Origin: Porphyromonadaceae bacterium
Lineage (GTDB): Bacteria; Bacteroidota; Bacteroidia; Bacteroidales; Paludibacteraceae
Direction: 5' to 3'
Length of the DNA stretch: 12,295 nucleotides
Assembly (NCBI GenBank): GCA_905372135.1
Contig: CAJPNS010000057.1
Span: forward strand, 1-12,295
Positions 1 to 7,952 of the stretch are shown here, one piece after another (the first letter of the stretch is position 1; each line of letters opens with the position of its first letter). Both the position numbers and the translations under genes were made by a program. The notes under the pieces are model-generated. The model made no database searches, was not told where the DNA came from, and was given only the letters and a program-made list of their open reading frames with translations.

Positions 1-30
1 GCGCTTAACGGGACTGTTTTTTATTTTTTG

Positions 31-114
31 TGCCCAAAACAGGACTCGAACCTGCACAATCTTGCGATTACTAGTCCCTGAAACTAACGCGTCTACCAAT
101 TCCGCCATTTGGGC
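31..114 (-). tRNA. tRNA-Leu (anticodon CAG)
   Basis: On the minus strand this 84-nt stretch folds as a class II tRNA. A 7-bp acceptor stem (GCCCAAA with TTTGGGC) is followed by discriminator A. The D-arm is the leucine type (TGGCGGAATTGGTAGACGC). The anticodon stem TTAGT/ACTAG encloses loop TTCAGGG, giving anticodon CAG. A variable arm and the T-loop TTCGAGT follow. The 3' CCA is not encoded, so it must be added after transcription. It lies 15 nt downstream of tRNA-Gly and is probably cotranscribed with it. Confidence 0.96.
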
Positions 115-129
115 TTTCAAACTAAAAAG

Positions 130-202
<73 letters not shown>

Positions 203-215
203 ATAAATTCGACTG

Positions 216-247
216 CAAAAGTAGTACTTTTTTTTCTTACAGACAAA
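216..247 (-). promoter_or_regulatory. Bacteroidota-type promoter for the tRNA pair
   Basis: The minus strand carries TTTG (247-244), a 20-nt spacer, then TACTTTTG (223-216), matching the Bacteroides sigma factor consensus TTTG / TAnnTTTG. Expected initiation is about 5-10 nt before the 5' end of tRNA-Gly, so the leader is very short, as is usual for tRNA transcripts. Confidence 0.75.
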
Positions 248-266
248 TATTTTTTCGACATTCAGA

Positions 267-302
267 CAAAAAAGTGCTACAAATATTTGCAGCACTTTTA
301 AT
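267..302 (-). terminator. Rho-independent terminator downstream of rsfS
   Basis: On the minus strand AAAAGTGCT and AGCACTTTT form a perfect 9-bp stem. The enclosed segment is itself almost palindromic (CAAAT/ATTTG), so the hairpin can extend nearly to its centre. A run of T follows on the minus strand. It lies about 120 nt past the rsfS stop and about 20 nt before the tRNA promoter, so it separates the two units. Confidence 0.7.
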
Positions 303-418
303 TAGCTATATAATAAAATTATTTTCCTATTCGATATTGCTCATCGCTTCTGTGCATCGTTAGACTATGGAGTAGAGTAGTGCTTCAGATTATAGGATTG
401 ATTTTCTGTGCTATTATA

Positions 419-778
419 TTAATCTATGTCGGGGATATGCGTTATTTTTGCATCGTTCCAGAGATGTTCGATATCGTAAAACATTCGTACTTCGTGCTGA
501 AAGATGTGTGCTATCACACTTCCGTAATCCAAGGCAATCCACTCTGCATTTTCGTAGCCGTCGTAAGAAAAGGGCTTCTGACGTATATTGTCGCGTACAT
601 AATCACGCATAGTATCGGCTATCGATGCCACTTGTCGCGACGATGTCCCGTCGCAGATTACGAAATACGAACACGGAGCTTCAAGTTTGGTCATATCTAC
701 TACTACTATATTTTTGGCTTTTTGTTCCTGCATTCCCTCTACTATTGCGTCGATGAGTTGCTTATCTTCTTTGGTCAT
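419..778 (-). CDS. rsfS: Ribosome silencing factor RsfS (Iojap/RsfA family)
   Basis: This is a 119-residue protein of normal length for the RsfS family, which binds ribosomal protein uL14 on the 50S subunit and blocks joining with 30S when nutrients are low. Family features visible are the N-terminal helix (residues 1-22), the strand NIVVVDMTKLEAPCSYFVIC (23-42), the segment SSRQVASIADTMRDYV (46-61) and the C-terminal WIALDYGSVIAHIF block (80-93), which is the most conserved part. The ATG at 778 sits about 40 nt after a TACCTTTG promoter element. In many Bacteroidota this gene precedes ftsH; here it is followed by a terminator and tRNAs, so it seems monocistronic. The identification is firm; the silencing role is taken from the family. 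Confidence 0.93.
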   Translation of the reverse strand: MTKEDKQLIDAIVEGMQEQKAKNIVVVDMTKLEAPCSYFVICDGTSSRQVASIADTMRDYVRDNIRQKPFSYDGYENAEWIALDYGSVIAHIFQHEVRMFYDIEHLWNDAKITHIPDID

Positions 779-820
779 ATACTTGCTATTGTTTTGTTTT
801 TAATGTGAAAAACTCACAGG

Positions 821-828
821 CAAAGGTA
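821..828 (-). promoter_or_regulatory. Promoter -7 element for rsfS
   Basis: TACCTTTG on the minus strand fits TAnnTTTG, 43-50 nt upstream of the rsfS ATG. No clear TTTG is seen at the expected -33 position, so only the -7 half is marked. It lies between the gldN terminator and rsfS, supporting separate transcription. Confidence 0.5.
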
Positions 829-864
829 CTACTTTTTTGTGGGTAATTCGATAGATATACATAA

Positions 865-905
865 TCAAAAAGAGGGATTACTCATTTTATAACCCCTCTT
901 TTGAT
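865..905 (-). terminator. Terminator closing the gldKLMN operon
   Basis: The minus strand reads TCAAAAGAGGGGTTA, a short loop, then TAATCCCTCTTTTTGA. The stem is about 13-15 bp with one G-T wobble and a T-run on the 3' side. It begins about 20 nt past the gldN stop. Because the flanks are A-rich and T-rich on both sides it may also work in the opposite direction. Confidence 0.75.
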
Positions 906-924
906 ATAATGTCTTGAAACACTA

Positions 925-1806
925 TTAGTTTGTCCACAAGTCTTGTTCGAAGTCGAGTATTTCGTTTTCTACTCTTTGTTGTTCTTGGCGTATCATACGC
1001 GGGTCGGTCAGACCTTTATCGATATCCTTATTGGTTATATCGTAGTCGCGAATGATATAGCTTTCGTAGTAACTTCTATTCAAAAACTCGTCGAACGACA
1101 CTTGGGCAGTAGTATTTCTGCCATTCATTTTTACAAACTCTTCTTTTAGGAATGGACGAAGTTTGTCGAATGGTACCCAGAAGAATACCCCCGTATGCAA
1201 ATCATCTATTTTACCATACCTTTCCTCATATAGAGGAGCTATTGCCAATATCTTGTCGTGGAATGTCGAAGACGATTTATCGAAGTAGTAAACCATTTTC
1301 ACATAATACTTTATAGTTCCTTTATTGAAATAATTTACACGACTCCAAGTATCTTCGCCTGCATTGTAACGAGCGTTCGTATTGTCGAGGAATTTCTCTA
1401 CATCCAATAGGTTGTCGGGAGTGAAAGAAGGGCAATAAGTCTGATCAAATACTATTTCCGACTTGTATGCAGGTAGTTTACCCTCAAGCACATTCGACAT
1501 TATAATAGAGTAAAGGTTTTTCTCCGTCGATGCGGTGATATCCTCGCAAGGGTAGTATAGAGGACGATTCTGCTGTTCTCTCATATCTATGACTCTCAGC
1601 ACTGTTCTTTGCCAAACGATATCGTCTTTACGTGGGTTTGGTGATATGATAGTGTTAGGTACGTCTTCCGGTAAAACCTTTATACGAGTAAGCTCTCCAT
1701 TGTCGTCGAAAAACAACTGTGTACTGTCGGAAGATAATTTTTCCTGTCCGCTTACACTGCACACTACTACAAATAGTGCTGCCAATAATAATTTTACGCT
1801 TTTCAT
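925..1806 (-). CDS. gldN: Type IX secretion system protein GldN/PorN
   Basis: GldN (PorN) is a periplasmic protein that, with the lipoprotein GldK, forms ring structures under the outer membrane in the type IX secretion/gliding machinery. The 293-residue product starts with a signal peptide (MKSVKLLLAALFVVVC..., cleavage likely near residue 20, before QEK). The hallmark GldN segment is RTVLRVIDMREQQNRPLYYP at about 67-86, followed by the conserved YYVKMVYYFDK region and a segment with GVFFWVPFDKLRPFL. The C-terminus is charged and helical. The Cys in the signal peptide is preceded by VVV, so it is not a good lipobox. It is the last gene of the operon, 55 nt after gldM, and a terminator follows. 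Order and similarity match porPKLMN of Porphyromonas gingivalis. Confidence 0.94.
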   Translation of the reverse strand: MKSVKLLLAALFVVVCSVSGQEKLSSDSTQLFFDDNGELTRIKVLPEDVPNTIISPNPRKDDIVWQRTVLRVIDMREQQNRPLYYPCEDITASTEKNLYSIIMSNVLEGKLPAYKSEIVFDQTYCPSFTPDNLLDVEKFLDNTNARYNAGEDTWSRVNYFNKGTIKYYVKMVYYFDKSSSTFHDKILAIAPLYEERYGKIDDLHTGVFFWVPFDKLRPFLKEEFVKMNGRNTTAQVSFDEFLNRSYYESYIIRDYDITNKDIDKGLTDPRMIRQEQQRVENEILDFEQDLWTN

Positions 1807-1861
1807 TTTATACTCTTTTATTGAAGTTTATATTGAATATTGTTCTGTCTTTATTACTATG

Positions 1862-3445
1862 TTATGGTATGTCTACTCTCGGGAAAGCAAGTTCCGCATT
1901 TTTTGCTCCGGTTACTTTAATCTTTTCGAATAGAACGGGTGTTCCCGATTTTATTCTCAAGAAATTGTTCTTCTGAGCTTCGGTAAGATTCTTTCCACTC
2001 GACATCGATGAGGAGAATCCTCCACGACCATCGGATATCGAAACAGTAAATCCTGTAACATTAAACGTAGCCTGCAACAATCCGTCTTCGTATTCGGCTA
2101 CCATCTCTGCATTTGCCAAAAACTGACGAGTGAGTTTTACGTTTTTGTTTACTGTAGGGTTGTACAGTACAATATTACCGCTTGCATCTTTGAATCGCAA
2201 GAATGCCGTAGGATTGGGCAATGCTCTTACGCGGAACTTGCCGCTACCCATCGATACATTTTTACCATCTACATTTGCCGCTACATTTATGGTAACACCC
2301 TCGTAGCTCGATGGACGACAGATGTATTTGCCTCCTCCTTTACTTTCGAGTTTTGCATTGCTTGCCGATACCGAAAGTTTTTCAGAAGAGAAGCCCGGCA
2401 CCGATATGCTAAGTCTATTAGCGTAGCCCATATATACTACGTTCATATCTTCGTTGGCTATGGTAGCCGAAGGAGCCACTACCGAATACTCGCTTTTGAT
2501 GAGGTATTCGCGCGGTTCGCCTGTAACAGGGTCTTTTAATACTATTTTTCCCGATATTTCTTTTGTACCAATGCTATTACCTACACCAGCCGTATAGATT
2601 CCGTTGGGGTCTGTCACTTGTGTGCCGTTTATGAAAATCTGAGGCTTTGCGTTAGTATCTCGTGCTGCAAGTATTATACGTGCTTTGTACTGTCCACCGG
2701 CAACTACTGTTTTCGATTCGGGAATAACTTCTGCCAATACTTCGTTTACACGAAAGTCGCCTGCGTCGGTCTGATTCTTAAGATACTGAATAGCTTCTGT
2801 TTGAGCCAGACGTACGTCGGTCTGATACTTAGATAGCATAGTCACTATTGCTGCCAAAGGCATCGATTCGAAATTGGCTCTATCCCAAGGCACATTTGTC
2901 TCGCCTATACCTTTATTTACCGACTTAGTAGAAAAAATTCTATCGTATTCGGCATTCTTGGCTTCGTTGTCGCCCCCGTATATATTCTTTATGAACTCAC
3001 GATAATCTTCTATTTTCTTTTGCAATATTTTAGCGTTACCTTGAGTAAGTCCATAAATACCAGATACGTTGGTATCGTCTTGCTTTTTGATTTCGATGGC
3101 ATCTTTATCGGCACTGCTACCGTCTGCCATTTTTATCATTTCGTATTTGAAGTTTTGTATATATGCCACCAAATCATTCGATTTAGTCTCTACTTCTTTA
3201 GCCTTCTTCAGCCACTCTCCGATCTTTTCGGGATAACGAGCATTCAACTCCTCGAAAGACGCCATAAGATATTTATTTCTTTCGTCTGCCGATTGTATTG
3301 AGGTAACAAGTCCAATGTTTACCATTCGAAATCCTTTCAAAATATCAGCCGATACATTCAGTGCCAACATTGCGGTCAACACCAAATACATCATCGCTAT
3401 CATTTTCTGTCTCGGGGTTTCGGGACAATTTTTTGCTCCACTCAT
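1862..3445 (-). CDS. gldM: Type IX secretion/gliding motor protein GldM/PorM
   Basis: GldM (PorM) is the periplasm-spanning partner of GldL in the proton-driven motor that powers type IX secretion and, where present, gliding. The 527-residue product has a short cytoplasmic N-terminus and one membrane helix (about 14-34, MIAMMYLVLTAMLALNVSA, very typical of the family). A long periplasmic region follows: helical at about 35-215, then mainly beta-rich domains, consistent with the four-domain D1-D4 layout known for PorM/GldM. The C-terminal part is the one reported to contact the GldK/GldN ring. Length is normal. It starts at the ATG at 3445, 45 nt after gldL, and ends 55 nt before gldN. No frameshift is seen. 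Confidence 0.96.
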   Translation of the reverse strand: MSGAKNCPETPRQKMIAMMYLVLTAMLALNVSADILKGFRMVNIGLVTSIQSADERNKYLMASFEELNARYPEKIGEWLKKAKEVETKSNDLVAYIQNFKYEMIKMADGSSADKDAIEIKKQDDTNVSGIYGLTQGNAKILQKKIEDYREFIKNIYGGDNEAKNAEYDRIFSTKSVNKGIGETNVPWDRANFESMPLAAIVTMLSKYQTDVRLAQTEAIQYLKNQTDAGDFRVNEVLAEVIPESKTVVAGGQYKARIILAARDTNAKPQIFINGTQVTDPNGIYTAGVGNSIGTKEISGKIVLKDPVTGEPREYLIKSEYSVVAPSATIANEDMNVVYMGYANRLSISVPGFSSEKLSVSASNAKLESKGGGKYICRPSSYEGVTINVAANVDGKNVSMGSGKFRVRALPNPTAFLRFKDASGNIVLYNPTVNKNVKLTRQFLANAEMVAEYEDGLLQATFNVTGFTVSISDGRGGFSSSMSSGKNLTEAQKNNFLRIKSGTPVLFEKIKVTGAKNAELAFPRVDIP

Positions 3446-3490
3446 TTGTATACGACTCTTTTAAAGTTTATAATACTATGAATTTTCAAA

Positions 3491-4354
3491 TTAGCTGCGA
3501 ATAGCATTCAACATATTACCATAGACATTGTTGAGGTCAGATACTTGTTTTGCAAGTTTTTCTGTCTGCTGTCTGTACGATTCCATATCTTTTGCCGTAT
3601 TCGATATGAGAGCGAATAGCTTATCTATGTCGGAGGTTGCAGAAGTAAATTTATTTGTCTGGTTCGAAATAGCTTCGGCTTGAGTCTGTATCTGTTTGAT
3701 TTCGAGCTCATAGATAGAGTTGATAGCATTTACATTCTTGCTGAGAATTTCGGTATGAGATGCGTATTGCTTAGCTCCTTCCGATGCATTCGATAGAGCA
3801 CCCGATATGTCTTTGTAAGATTTTATCATATTATCAGATACTTCATCCAAATTCTGCTGTTTTGTTGTAAATGATATTACTGCATCAGAGGCACTCGAAA
3901 GACTCTTTGCAAACACTTCGGAGTTTGCTGCTGCCTGAGATATGTTACCCAGCTGACCGGCTGTTTCTGCCAATTGTTTAATACCTTCTTCGAGTTTTTT
4001 AGCATCACTTTGTGCTAAAGTAGTGTCGGAAATACCCATTCTTTCATTCGCTGTTACAGCAGCAACAGGTCCTTCGTTGTTGATCAAAAGAGATGGATAG
4101 ACGTTTTCCCAATGATAATTCTTATGCGGTTTTTCGAATACTCCGATAAAGAATAGTATAGCCTCTGTTACCATACCCAACGTAAGAATGGTTCCTGCCA
4201 TAGGCCAGTGCATAATCTTAAATAACGCTCCTGTAATAACTATTGAAGCTCCTACAGAATAAAAAGCTCCTACAGTGCGTTGTCCGACGTTACTATTGTA
4301 CCAGATTGCAAATTTACTCGGTTGTTTGATTGTTGCTGCTTGATTTTTTGACAT
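3491..4354 (-). CDS. gldL: Type IX secretion/gliding motor protein GldL/PorL
   Basis: GldL (PorL) is the inner-membrane proton-channel subunit that drives rotation of GldM. Two membrane helices are visible, at about residues 28-47 and 53-73, followed by a long cytoplasmic helical/coiled-coil region (about 105-285, rich in Gln, Asn, Ser and Lys). Motor-type polar residues sit in or beside the helices: Lys46 and His49 in the KIMHWP loop and Glu64 in helix 2 (GMVTEAILFF). In the family an acidic residue in helix 2 is needed for energy coupling; equating it with Glu64 is my inference. The gene lies 78 nt after gldK and 45 nt before gldM. At 287 residues it falls within the range I would expect for PorL/GldL. 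Confidence 0.95.
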   Translation of the reverse strand: MSKNQAATIKQPSKFAIWYNSNVGQRTVGAFYSVGASIVITGALFKIMHWPMAGTILTLGMVTEAILFFIGVFEKPHKNYHWENVYPSLLINNEGPVAAVTANERMGISDTTLAQSDAKKLEEGIKQLAETAGQLGNISQAAANSEVFAKSLSSASDAVISFTTKQQNLDEVSDNMIKSYKDISGALSNASEGAKQYASHTEILSKNVNAINSIYELEIKQIQTQAEAISNQTNKFTSATSDIDKLFALISNTAKDMESYRQQTEKLAKQVSDLNNVYGNMLNAIRS

Positions 4355-4432
4355 AATAAAGAAAGTTTATTTTTTGTTGTTATTAATTTGAGTTATCGTG
4401 TTGATTATAATATGTTTAGGATTGCTATTGTT

Positions 4433-5845
4433 TTACTTGCCAATATAACTTCTCACGCAACGGAAGCCTATAGAGGCACTACGTTTGTTTTGATATTCGT
4501 AAGTTACTGTCGAGCATTGTAAATAAGCAGCTACATCTTTCCAACTACCACCACGAACTACTTTTCTTCGCATAATAGCAGGGTCGTCATTTTTTGCTTT
4601 ATAGTTATAGTGAGGATTCATATCGAGTGTAAATCTACTCAATTCGTCGTCGTATGTGGTAACCGTCCACTCAGCCACGTTTCCGGCCATATCGTATAGT
4701 CCGAAGTCGTTTGGCATATAAGTAGCTACTCTACAGGGGTATAGATATCCATCTTCCGTATAATTACCTCTCATAGGTTTGAAGTTTGCCAAGAAACAAC
4801 CTTTGTAGTCTCTTATATATGGAGCTCCCCAAGGATAGATACTATTGTGTCTACCGCCACGAGCAGCATATTCCCATTCGGCATCGGTCGGCAGACGCCA
4901 TTCTTGTGCTCTCGGTTGCTGTGCATTACGATAAAGTGATGTACGCCACCAGCAGAAGGCTTGTGCTTGGTCCCAAGATACACCTACCACAGGGAATTCG
5001 CCAAATCCGGGGTGAGCAAAATAGTTGTGCATCATAGGTTCGTTGTAAGAGTACGAAAAGTCTCTCATCCACACCATTGTATCAGGATATATATTTATTA
5101 TCTTCGTCGAGATAAGATCGCTCCTGTGTCGTAATGGTTTGATAATAACCGTATCGCCGATAGAACCGTCTTCGTTTATCCACGAAGAGTCTACTCTTAC
5201 TTTTGCCTGTGGGTTAAATCCGTTTATATATGGGTTAAACTCGTTGCCTTGGATAGCTGCTTGGTCGTAGTTGACAAATTTGTACTTGTATATCAATATG
5301 TGAGAATTGATTTGTCCCTTTTCGATCATATCAGGTCCATAGAAATACATCTGTTGTATGGCATTCCACTTACCTGTTTTTACGTCGTTTTCTTCGTCAT
5401 ATTTAGCATTCCAAGGAATAGTAGTCCTCCAATTCAGAACGCTATCTATAACAGGTCCATCCAACGTATAGTTGGCTCTTTCTTTGAACCACTTGGAAGC
5501 CTCTTTTTCGTCGACTTGCTCCATCTCACGAAGTAATTTTGTCCTTACGATAGAGTCTATAACCCATTCAACGAACTGACGATATTCGCCGTTTGTTATC
5601 TCGGTCTGATCCATCCAGAAAGCATCTACAGATATATGCCTTTGTGTAGGTAGCAACCCCCAGGTTACAGATTGTTCGTTGGCTCCCATGTTGAAAGAAC
5701 CTCTCGGAATAAACAACATACCGTATGGTGCTTTTTCCTTTGGAGCTTTATGGTACACTCCGACAAGATGTCCATTGGGTTTGCTACAACTTGTCAATCC
5801 TAATAATACTGCCATTGCAATGGCAAAGAATAACTGCTTTTTCAT
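4433..5845 (-). CDS. gldK: Type IX secretion lipoprotein GldK/PorK
   Basis: GldK (PorK) is an outer-membrane lipoprotein that builds the periplasmic ring of the type IX secretion system with GldN. The 470-residue product has a lipoprotein signal (hydrophobic 5-17, lipobox LTSC, Cys20 as the lipidated residue). The rest is a formylglycine-generating-enzyme/sulfatase-modifying fold split in two. The first part is at about 43-95 (MLFIPRGSFNMG, FWMDQTEITNGEYRQF); the second is at about 283-468 (VVGVSWDQAQAFCWW, WRLPTDAEWEYAARGG, FGLYDMAGNVAEWT, VVRGGSW, GFRCVR). A long family-specific insert sits between them. In GldK this fold is structural rather than catalytic. It lies 195 nt downstream of porP behind a probable promoter and 78 nt before gldL. 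Lipidation would require Lgt, encoded at 10037-10894. Confidence 0.96.
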   Translation of the reverse strand: MKKQLFFAIAMAVLLGLTSCSKPNGHLVGVYHKAPKEKAPYGMLFIPRGSFNMGANEQSVTWGLLPTQRHISVDAFWMDQTEITNGEYRQFVEWVIDSIVRTKLLREMEQVDEKEASKWFKERANYTLDGPVIDSVLNWRTTIPWNAKYDEENDVKTGKWNAIQQMYFYGPDMIEKGQINSHILIYKYKFVNYDQAAIQGNEFNPYINGFNPQAKVRVDSSWINEDGSIGDTVIIKPLRHRSDLISTKIINIYPDTMVWMRDFSYSYNEPMMHNYFAHPGFGEFPVVGVSWDQAQAFCWWRTSLYRNAQQPRAQEWRLPTDAEWEYAARGGRHNSIYPWGAPYIRDYKGCFLANFKPMRGNYTEDGYLYPCRVATYMPNDFGLYDMAGNVAEWTVTTYDDELSRFTLDMNPHYNYKAKNDDPAIMRRKVVRGGSWKDVAAYLQCSTVTYEYQNKRSASIGFRCVRSYIGK

Positions 5846-5965
5846 CCTTATATAATGTTTATATTATTGTAAAGTCACAAAATTAATATTTTTATATGAT
5901 AGTTACTAACGTATACTTTATTCAGTTTATTGTAGTGCGATTTCAATCTTTTCTATTCCGAGTGG

Positions 5966-5973
5966 CAAAGATA
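5966..5973 (-). promoter_or_regulatory. Likely internal promoter (-7 element) for gldKLMN
   Basis: TATCTTTG on the minus strand fits TAnnTTTG, in the 195-nt gap between porP and gldK and about 120 nt before the gldK ATG. The sequence upstream is A/T-rich, but I see no exact TTTG at the expected -33 spacing. It would let gldKLMN be expressed independently of porP. Confidence 0.45.
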
Positions 5974-6040
5974 GAAAAAAAATTTTAGATTATATTGCTT
6001 TTTTTGCGAAAAAAATCATCGTACATTTTTGTTTGTAAAT

Positions 6041-7054
6041 TTATAAGATGCGTATACTTTTGATTGCCTTGCTTTTATCTCTGAAAAACGAAAACTCATA
6101 AGTAGCAAATATTTCGTGAGAACCGAATGTTTTATATATCAGTTTACTTGTAGGTAAGTCGAATGAATATCCTATCTTCATACCTTCGAATAGTTTTATT
6201 CCTCCTATTATACAGAAAGAATCTTCTAATCTGTATCCAAGTCCAACCCATATTTTTTCTTTTATATACAGTAGCGCCGATATATGCGATGTCAACGACG
6301 TAAAGTCGGTGGTAAATAATATATTGGTTCGTATATTATAATCTTCATTATTCATTTTAAAATCGTATCCTACGTGTGCTTGTAGTAGTGGAGCGGTCTT
6401 GAAACTCGATACATCGCCAAGTTTGATAGTAGGAGCGTTGATGTGTGTGAGTGATATACCCACTCTATAGTCTTTGTCGAAATATTGTACTCCCAGTCCT
6501 AAGTCGGCTCCTATACCTGTCTGTTTTCCAAGAGGTATAATGGGATCATTGGCTGTATGATATCCATCATCTTGACTGATTTTCGAAATATTGATACTAT
6601 CGCCATTGCAGATAATGTTTAGAAACCCCAGATTCGCACCTATGCTAATATGCCCTCTCCCAAGGTTGCGTTTGTACGAGTACATGAGTCTTACTTGCTG
6701 ATTATTAAATACTCCGAATATATCGCTTAAAAAATGTATGCCGACACCGTGTTGCTCATTGAAAAGTTTTAATGGCGAATCTATTAAAAAAGAAGATACA
6801 ATGGGAGCTCCTGGCATTCCTATCCATTGTGTACGTTGAAACAACGAGGTTTGTATCATTGTCTGCTCGCCTACGTATGCAGGATTTACAAGCGATAGGT
6901 TGTGCATATATTGGCTTACTTGGCTGTCGAACTGAGAGAAAACGTTGCTACTTACAGATAGCAATAAAAACAAATTTACTGCAATACGTTTTTTTAAAAT
7001 GGTTTGCAGTAAGTTGATTAGTAATGTTTTATGTTTGTTCTTGAAAGACAGCAC
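6041..7054 (-). CDS. porP: Type IX secretion system outer-membrane protein, PorP/SprF family
   Basis: PorP/SprF proteins are outer-membrane beta-barrels of the type IX secretion system. The family N-terminal signature is present just after the signal peptide: QYMHNLSLVNPAYVGE at about 48-63, then SLFQRTQW. Repeated amphipathic strands follow (GVGIHFLSD, VRLMYSYKRNLGRGHISIGANLG, KIWVGLGYRL, MKIGYSFDLPTSKL), ending in ATYEFSF plus a short basic tail. The 337-residue length is typical. Oddly the only usable start is GTG at 7054, since an in-frame stop lies 15 nt upstream and no ATG, GTG or TTG falls before the hydrophobic segment. This leaves an unusually long basic N-region of about 24 residues before the signal core (VNLFLLLSVSSNVFS). 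It precedes gldK as in P. gingivalis porPKLMN. Confidence 0.92.
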   Translation of the reverse strand: MLSFKNKHKTLLINLLQTILKKRIAVNLFLLLSVSSNVFSQFDSQVSQYMHNLSLVNPAYVGEQTMIQTSLFQRTQWIGMPGAPIVSSFLIDSPLKLFNEQHGVGIHFLSDIFGVFNNQQVRLMYSYKRNLGRGHISIGANLGFLNIICNGDSINISKISQDDGYHTANDPIIPLGKQTGIGADLGLGVQYFDKDYRVGISLTHINAPTIKLGDVSSFKTAPLLQAHVGYDFKMNNEDYNIRTNILFTTDFTSLTSHISALLYIKEKIWVGLGYRLEDSFCIIGGIKLFEGMKIGYSFDLPTSKLIYKTFGSHEIFATYEFSFFRDKSKAIKSIRIL

Positions 7055-7078
7055 TATTCGTCGGCTTTATTTTATTTT

Positions 7079-7300
7079 TTAATATTCGTCTTCGTTGAAG
7101 AAAAAATCTTCTTTGCTCGGATAGTCGGGCCATATATTTTCGATATTATCGTACGTTTCGCCCTCGTCTTCGATACTTTGTAAGTTTTCTATTACTTCCA
7201 AAGGAGCTCCGGTACGCATTGCATAGTCGATAAGTTCGTCTTTTGTCGCAGGCCAAGGTGCATCTTCGAGTTTTGAAGCTAATTCCAATGTCCAATACAT
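7079..7300 (-). CDS. Small conserved protein, DUF2795-type
   Basis: This is a 73-residue soluble acidic protein starting at ATG 7300. It reads like the small DUF2795-containing proteins conserved in Bacteroidales: MYWTLELASKLEDAPWPATK, then DELIDYAMRTGAPLEVIENL (a compact helical domain, about 21-41), then an acidic tail ending IWPDYPSKEDFFFNEDEY. Function is unknown. No signal peptide, membrane segment or catalytic motif is visible. It ends only 24 nt before the porP start and so may share its transcript, but I have no evidence for a role in secretion. Confidence 0.85.
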   Translation of the reverse strand: MYWTLELASKLEDAPWPATKDELIDYAMRTGAPLEVIENLQSIEDEGETYDNIENIWPDYPSKEDFFFNEDEY

Positions 7301-7391
7301 AGTATTTTACGATTAAAATGATTTTGTGTTTTATTTAAACTTTTGTTTTGCAATATATTATAGCTTGTGTGTGGTGCTGAAAATAAGGTTG

Positions 7392-7420
7392 CAAAATTAG
7401 TAAAAAAATGAATATTCAAA
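7392..7420 (-). promoter_or_regulatory. Possible promoter for the DUF2795 gene and porP
   Basis: The minus strand has TTTG (7420-7417) and TAATTTTG (7399-7392), the latter fitting TAnnTTTG. The 17-nt spacer is a little shorter than usual. It lies between the adenosyltransferase stop and the DUF2795 start, and would give a leader of about 85-90 nt. Confidence 0.45.
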
Positions 7421-7424
7421 AGCC

Positions 7425-7937
7425 CTATTTCTTTTGCTCAAATAGCAAGCCCAAAGAATATAGATAGTCCGATAAACGATTGACATACATTATGATATTG
7501 TAGTCGACTTCTTGTTCGCTATTTAGGTCGATTATTCTTCGCTCGGCTCTGCGTGCTATTGCTCTACAAATGTGAGCTATAGACGATATTTCGTTTTCGC
7601 CGTAGACGATAAACTCCGTGAAAGGTGGTATGCTATTACTTATTTCGTCGATTTTATTTTCCAATTTACCGATGAGATTGATGTCAAATTCTATCGGCTT
7701 GCCTTTGTAGTCGGGTGGGGTAGCGAGAATAGCTCCTACCGAGAATAGCGATTTTTGTATGTCGTGTACAAACGTTTTAGTTGTATCGTCGTCGATTTTG
7801 CTCCGCAATAGCCCCATGAAGGAGTTTAGTTCGTCGATAGTACCGTATGCTTCGAGTCGTTTGTCGGCTTTAGATACTCGTTTTCCTCCAAGTAACGATG
7901 TTTGTCCTTTGTCGCCTGTTTTAGTGTAGATTTTCAT
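7425..7937 (-). CDS. PduO-type corrinoid adenosyltransferase
   Basis: This protein probably transfers the adenosyl group of ATP to cob(I)alamin, making adenosylcobalamin in the cytoplasm. The ATG at 7937 is preferred over the in-frame TTG at 7952 because it puts the family N-terminus (MKIYTKTGDKGQTSLLGG) at residue 1, giving 170 residues. Visible motifs are the ATP-binding TKTGDKGQTSLL (5-16), DELNSFMG (35-42), HICRAIARRAERR (122-134) and NRLSDYLYSLG (153-163). Oddly, where the family usually has PGG after the FI strand, this protein has YGE (FIVYGENE, 109-116). The Arg-rich helix and the NRLSD segment are intact, so activity is plausible. It starts 15 nt after the stop of the methyltransferase-like gene and is likely cotranscribed. 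Confidence 0.88.
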   Translation of the reverse strand: MKIYTKTGDKGQTSLLGGKRVSKADKRLEAYGTIDELNSFMGLLRSKIDDDTTKTFVHDIQKSLFSVGAILATPPDYKGKPIEFDINLIGKLENKIDEISNSIPPFTEFIVYGENEISSIAHICRAIARRAERRIIDLNSEQEVDYNIIMYVNRLSDYLYSLGLLFEQKK

Positions 7938-7952
7938 ATTGTAAGTAGTCAA

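Noticed and set aside
380..808. A 142-codon plus-strand open frame
   Set aside because: It runs antisense through all of rsfS, whose protein is clearly recognisable; the plus-strand translation is Tyr/Cys/Ile-rich without any domain.
1589..1976. Two overlapping plus-strand open frames antisense to gldN and the gldM end
   Set aside because: They oppose well-identified genes, have no promoter, and read as hydrophobic antisense translations.
4433..5845. A sulfatase-activating formylglycine-generating enzyme
   Set aside because: The fold is the same, but the lipobox, the long insert and the gldL/gldM/gldN neighbours identify it as GldK/PorK.
7938..7952. TTG start extending the adenosyltransferase by five residues
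   Set aside because: The ATG at 7937 gives the canonical MKIYTKTGD N-terminus; the added residues MTTYN match no family feature.
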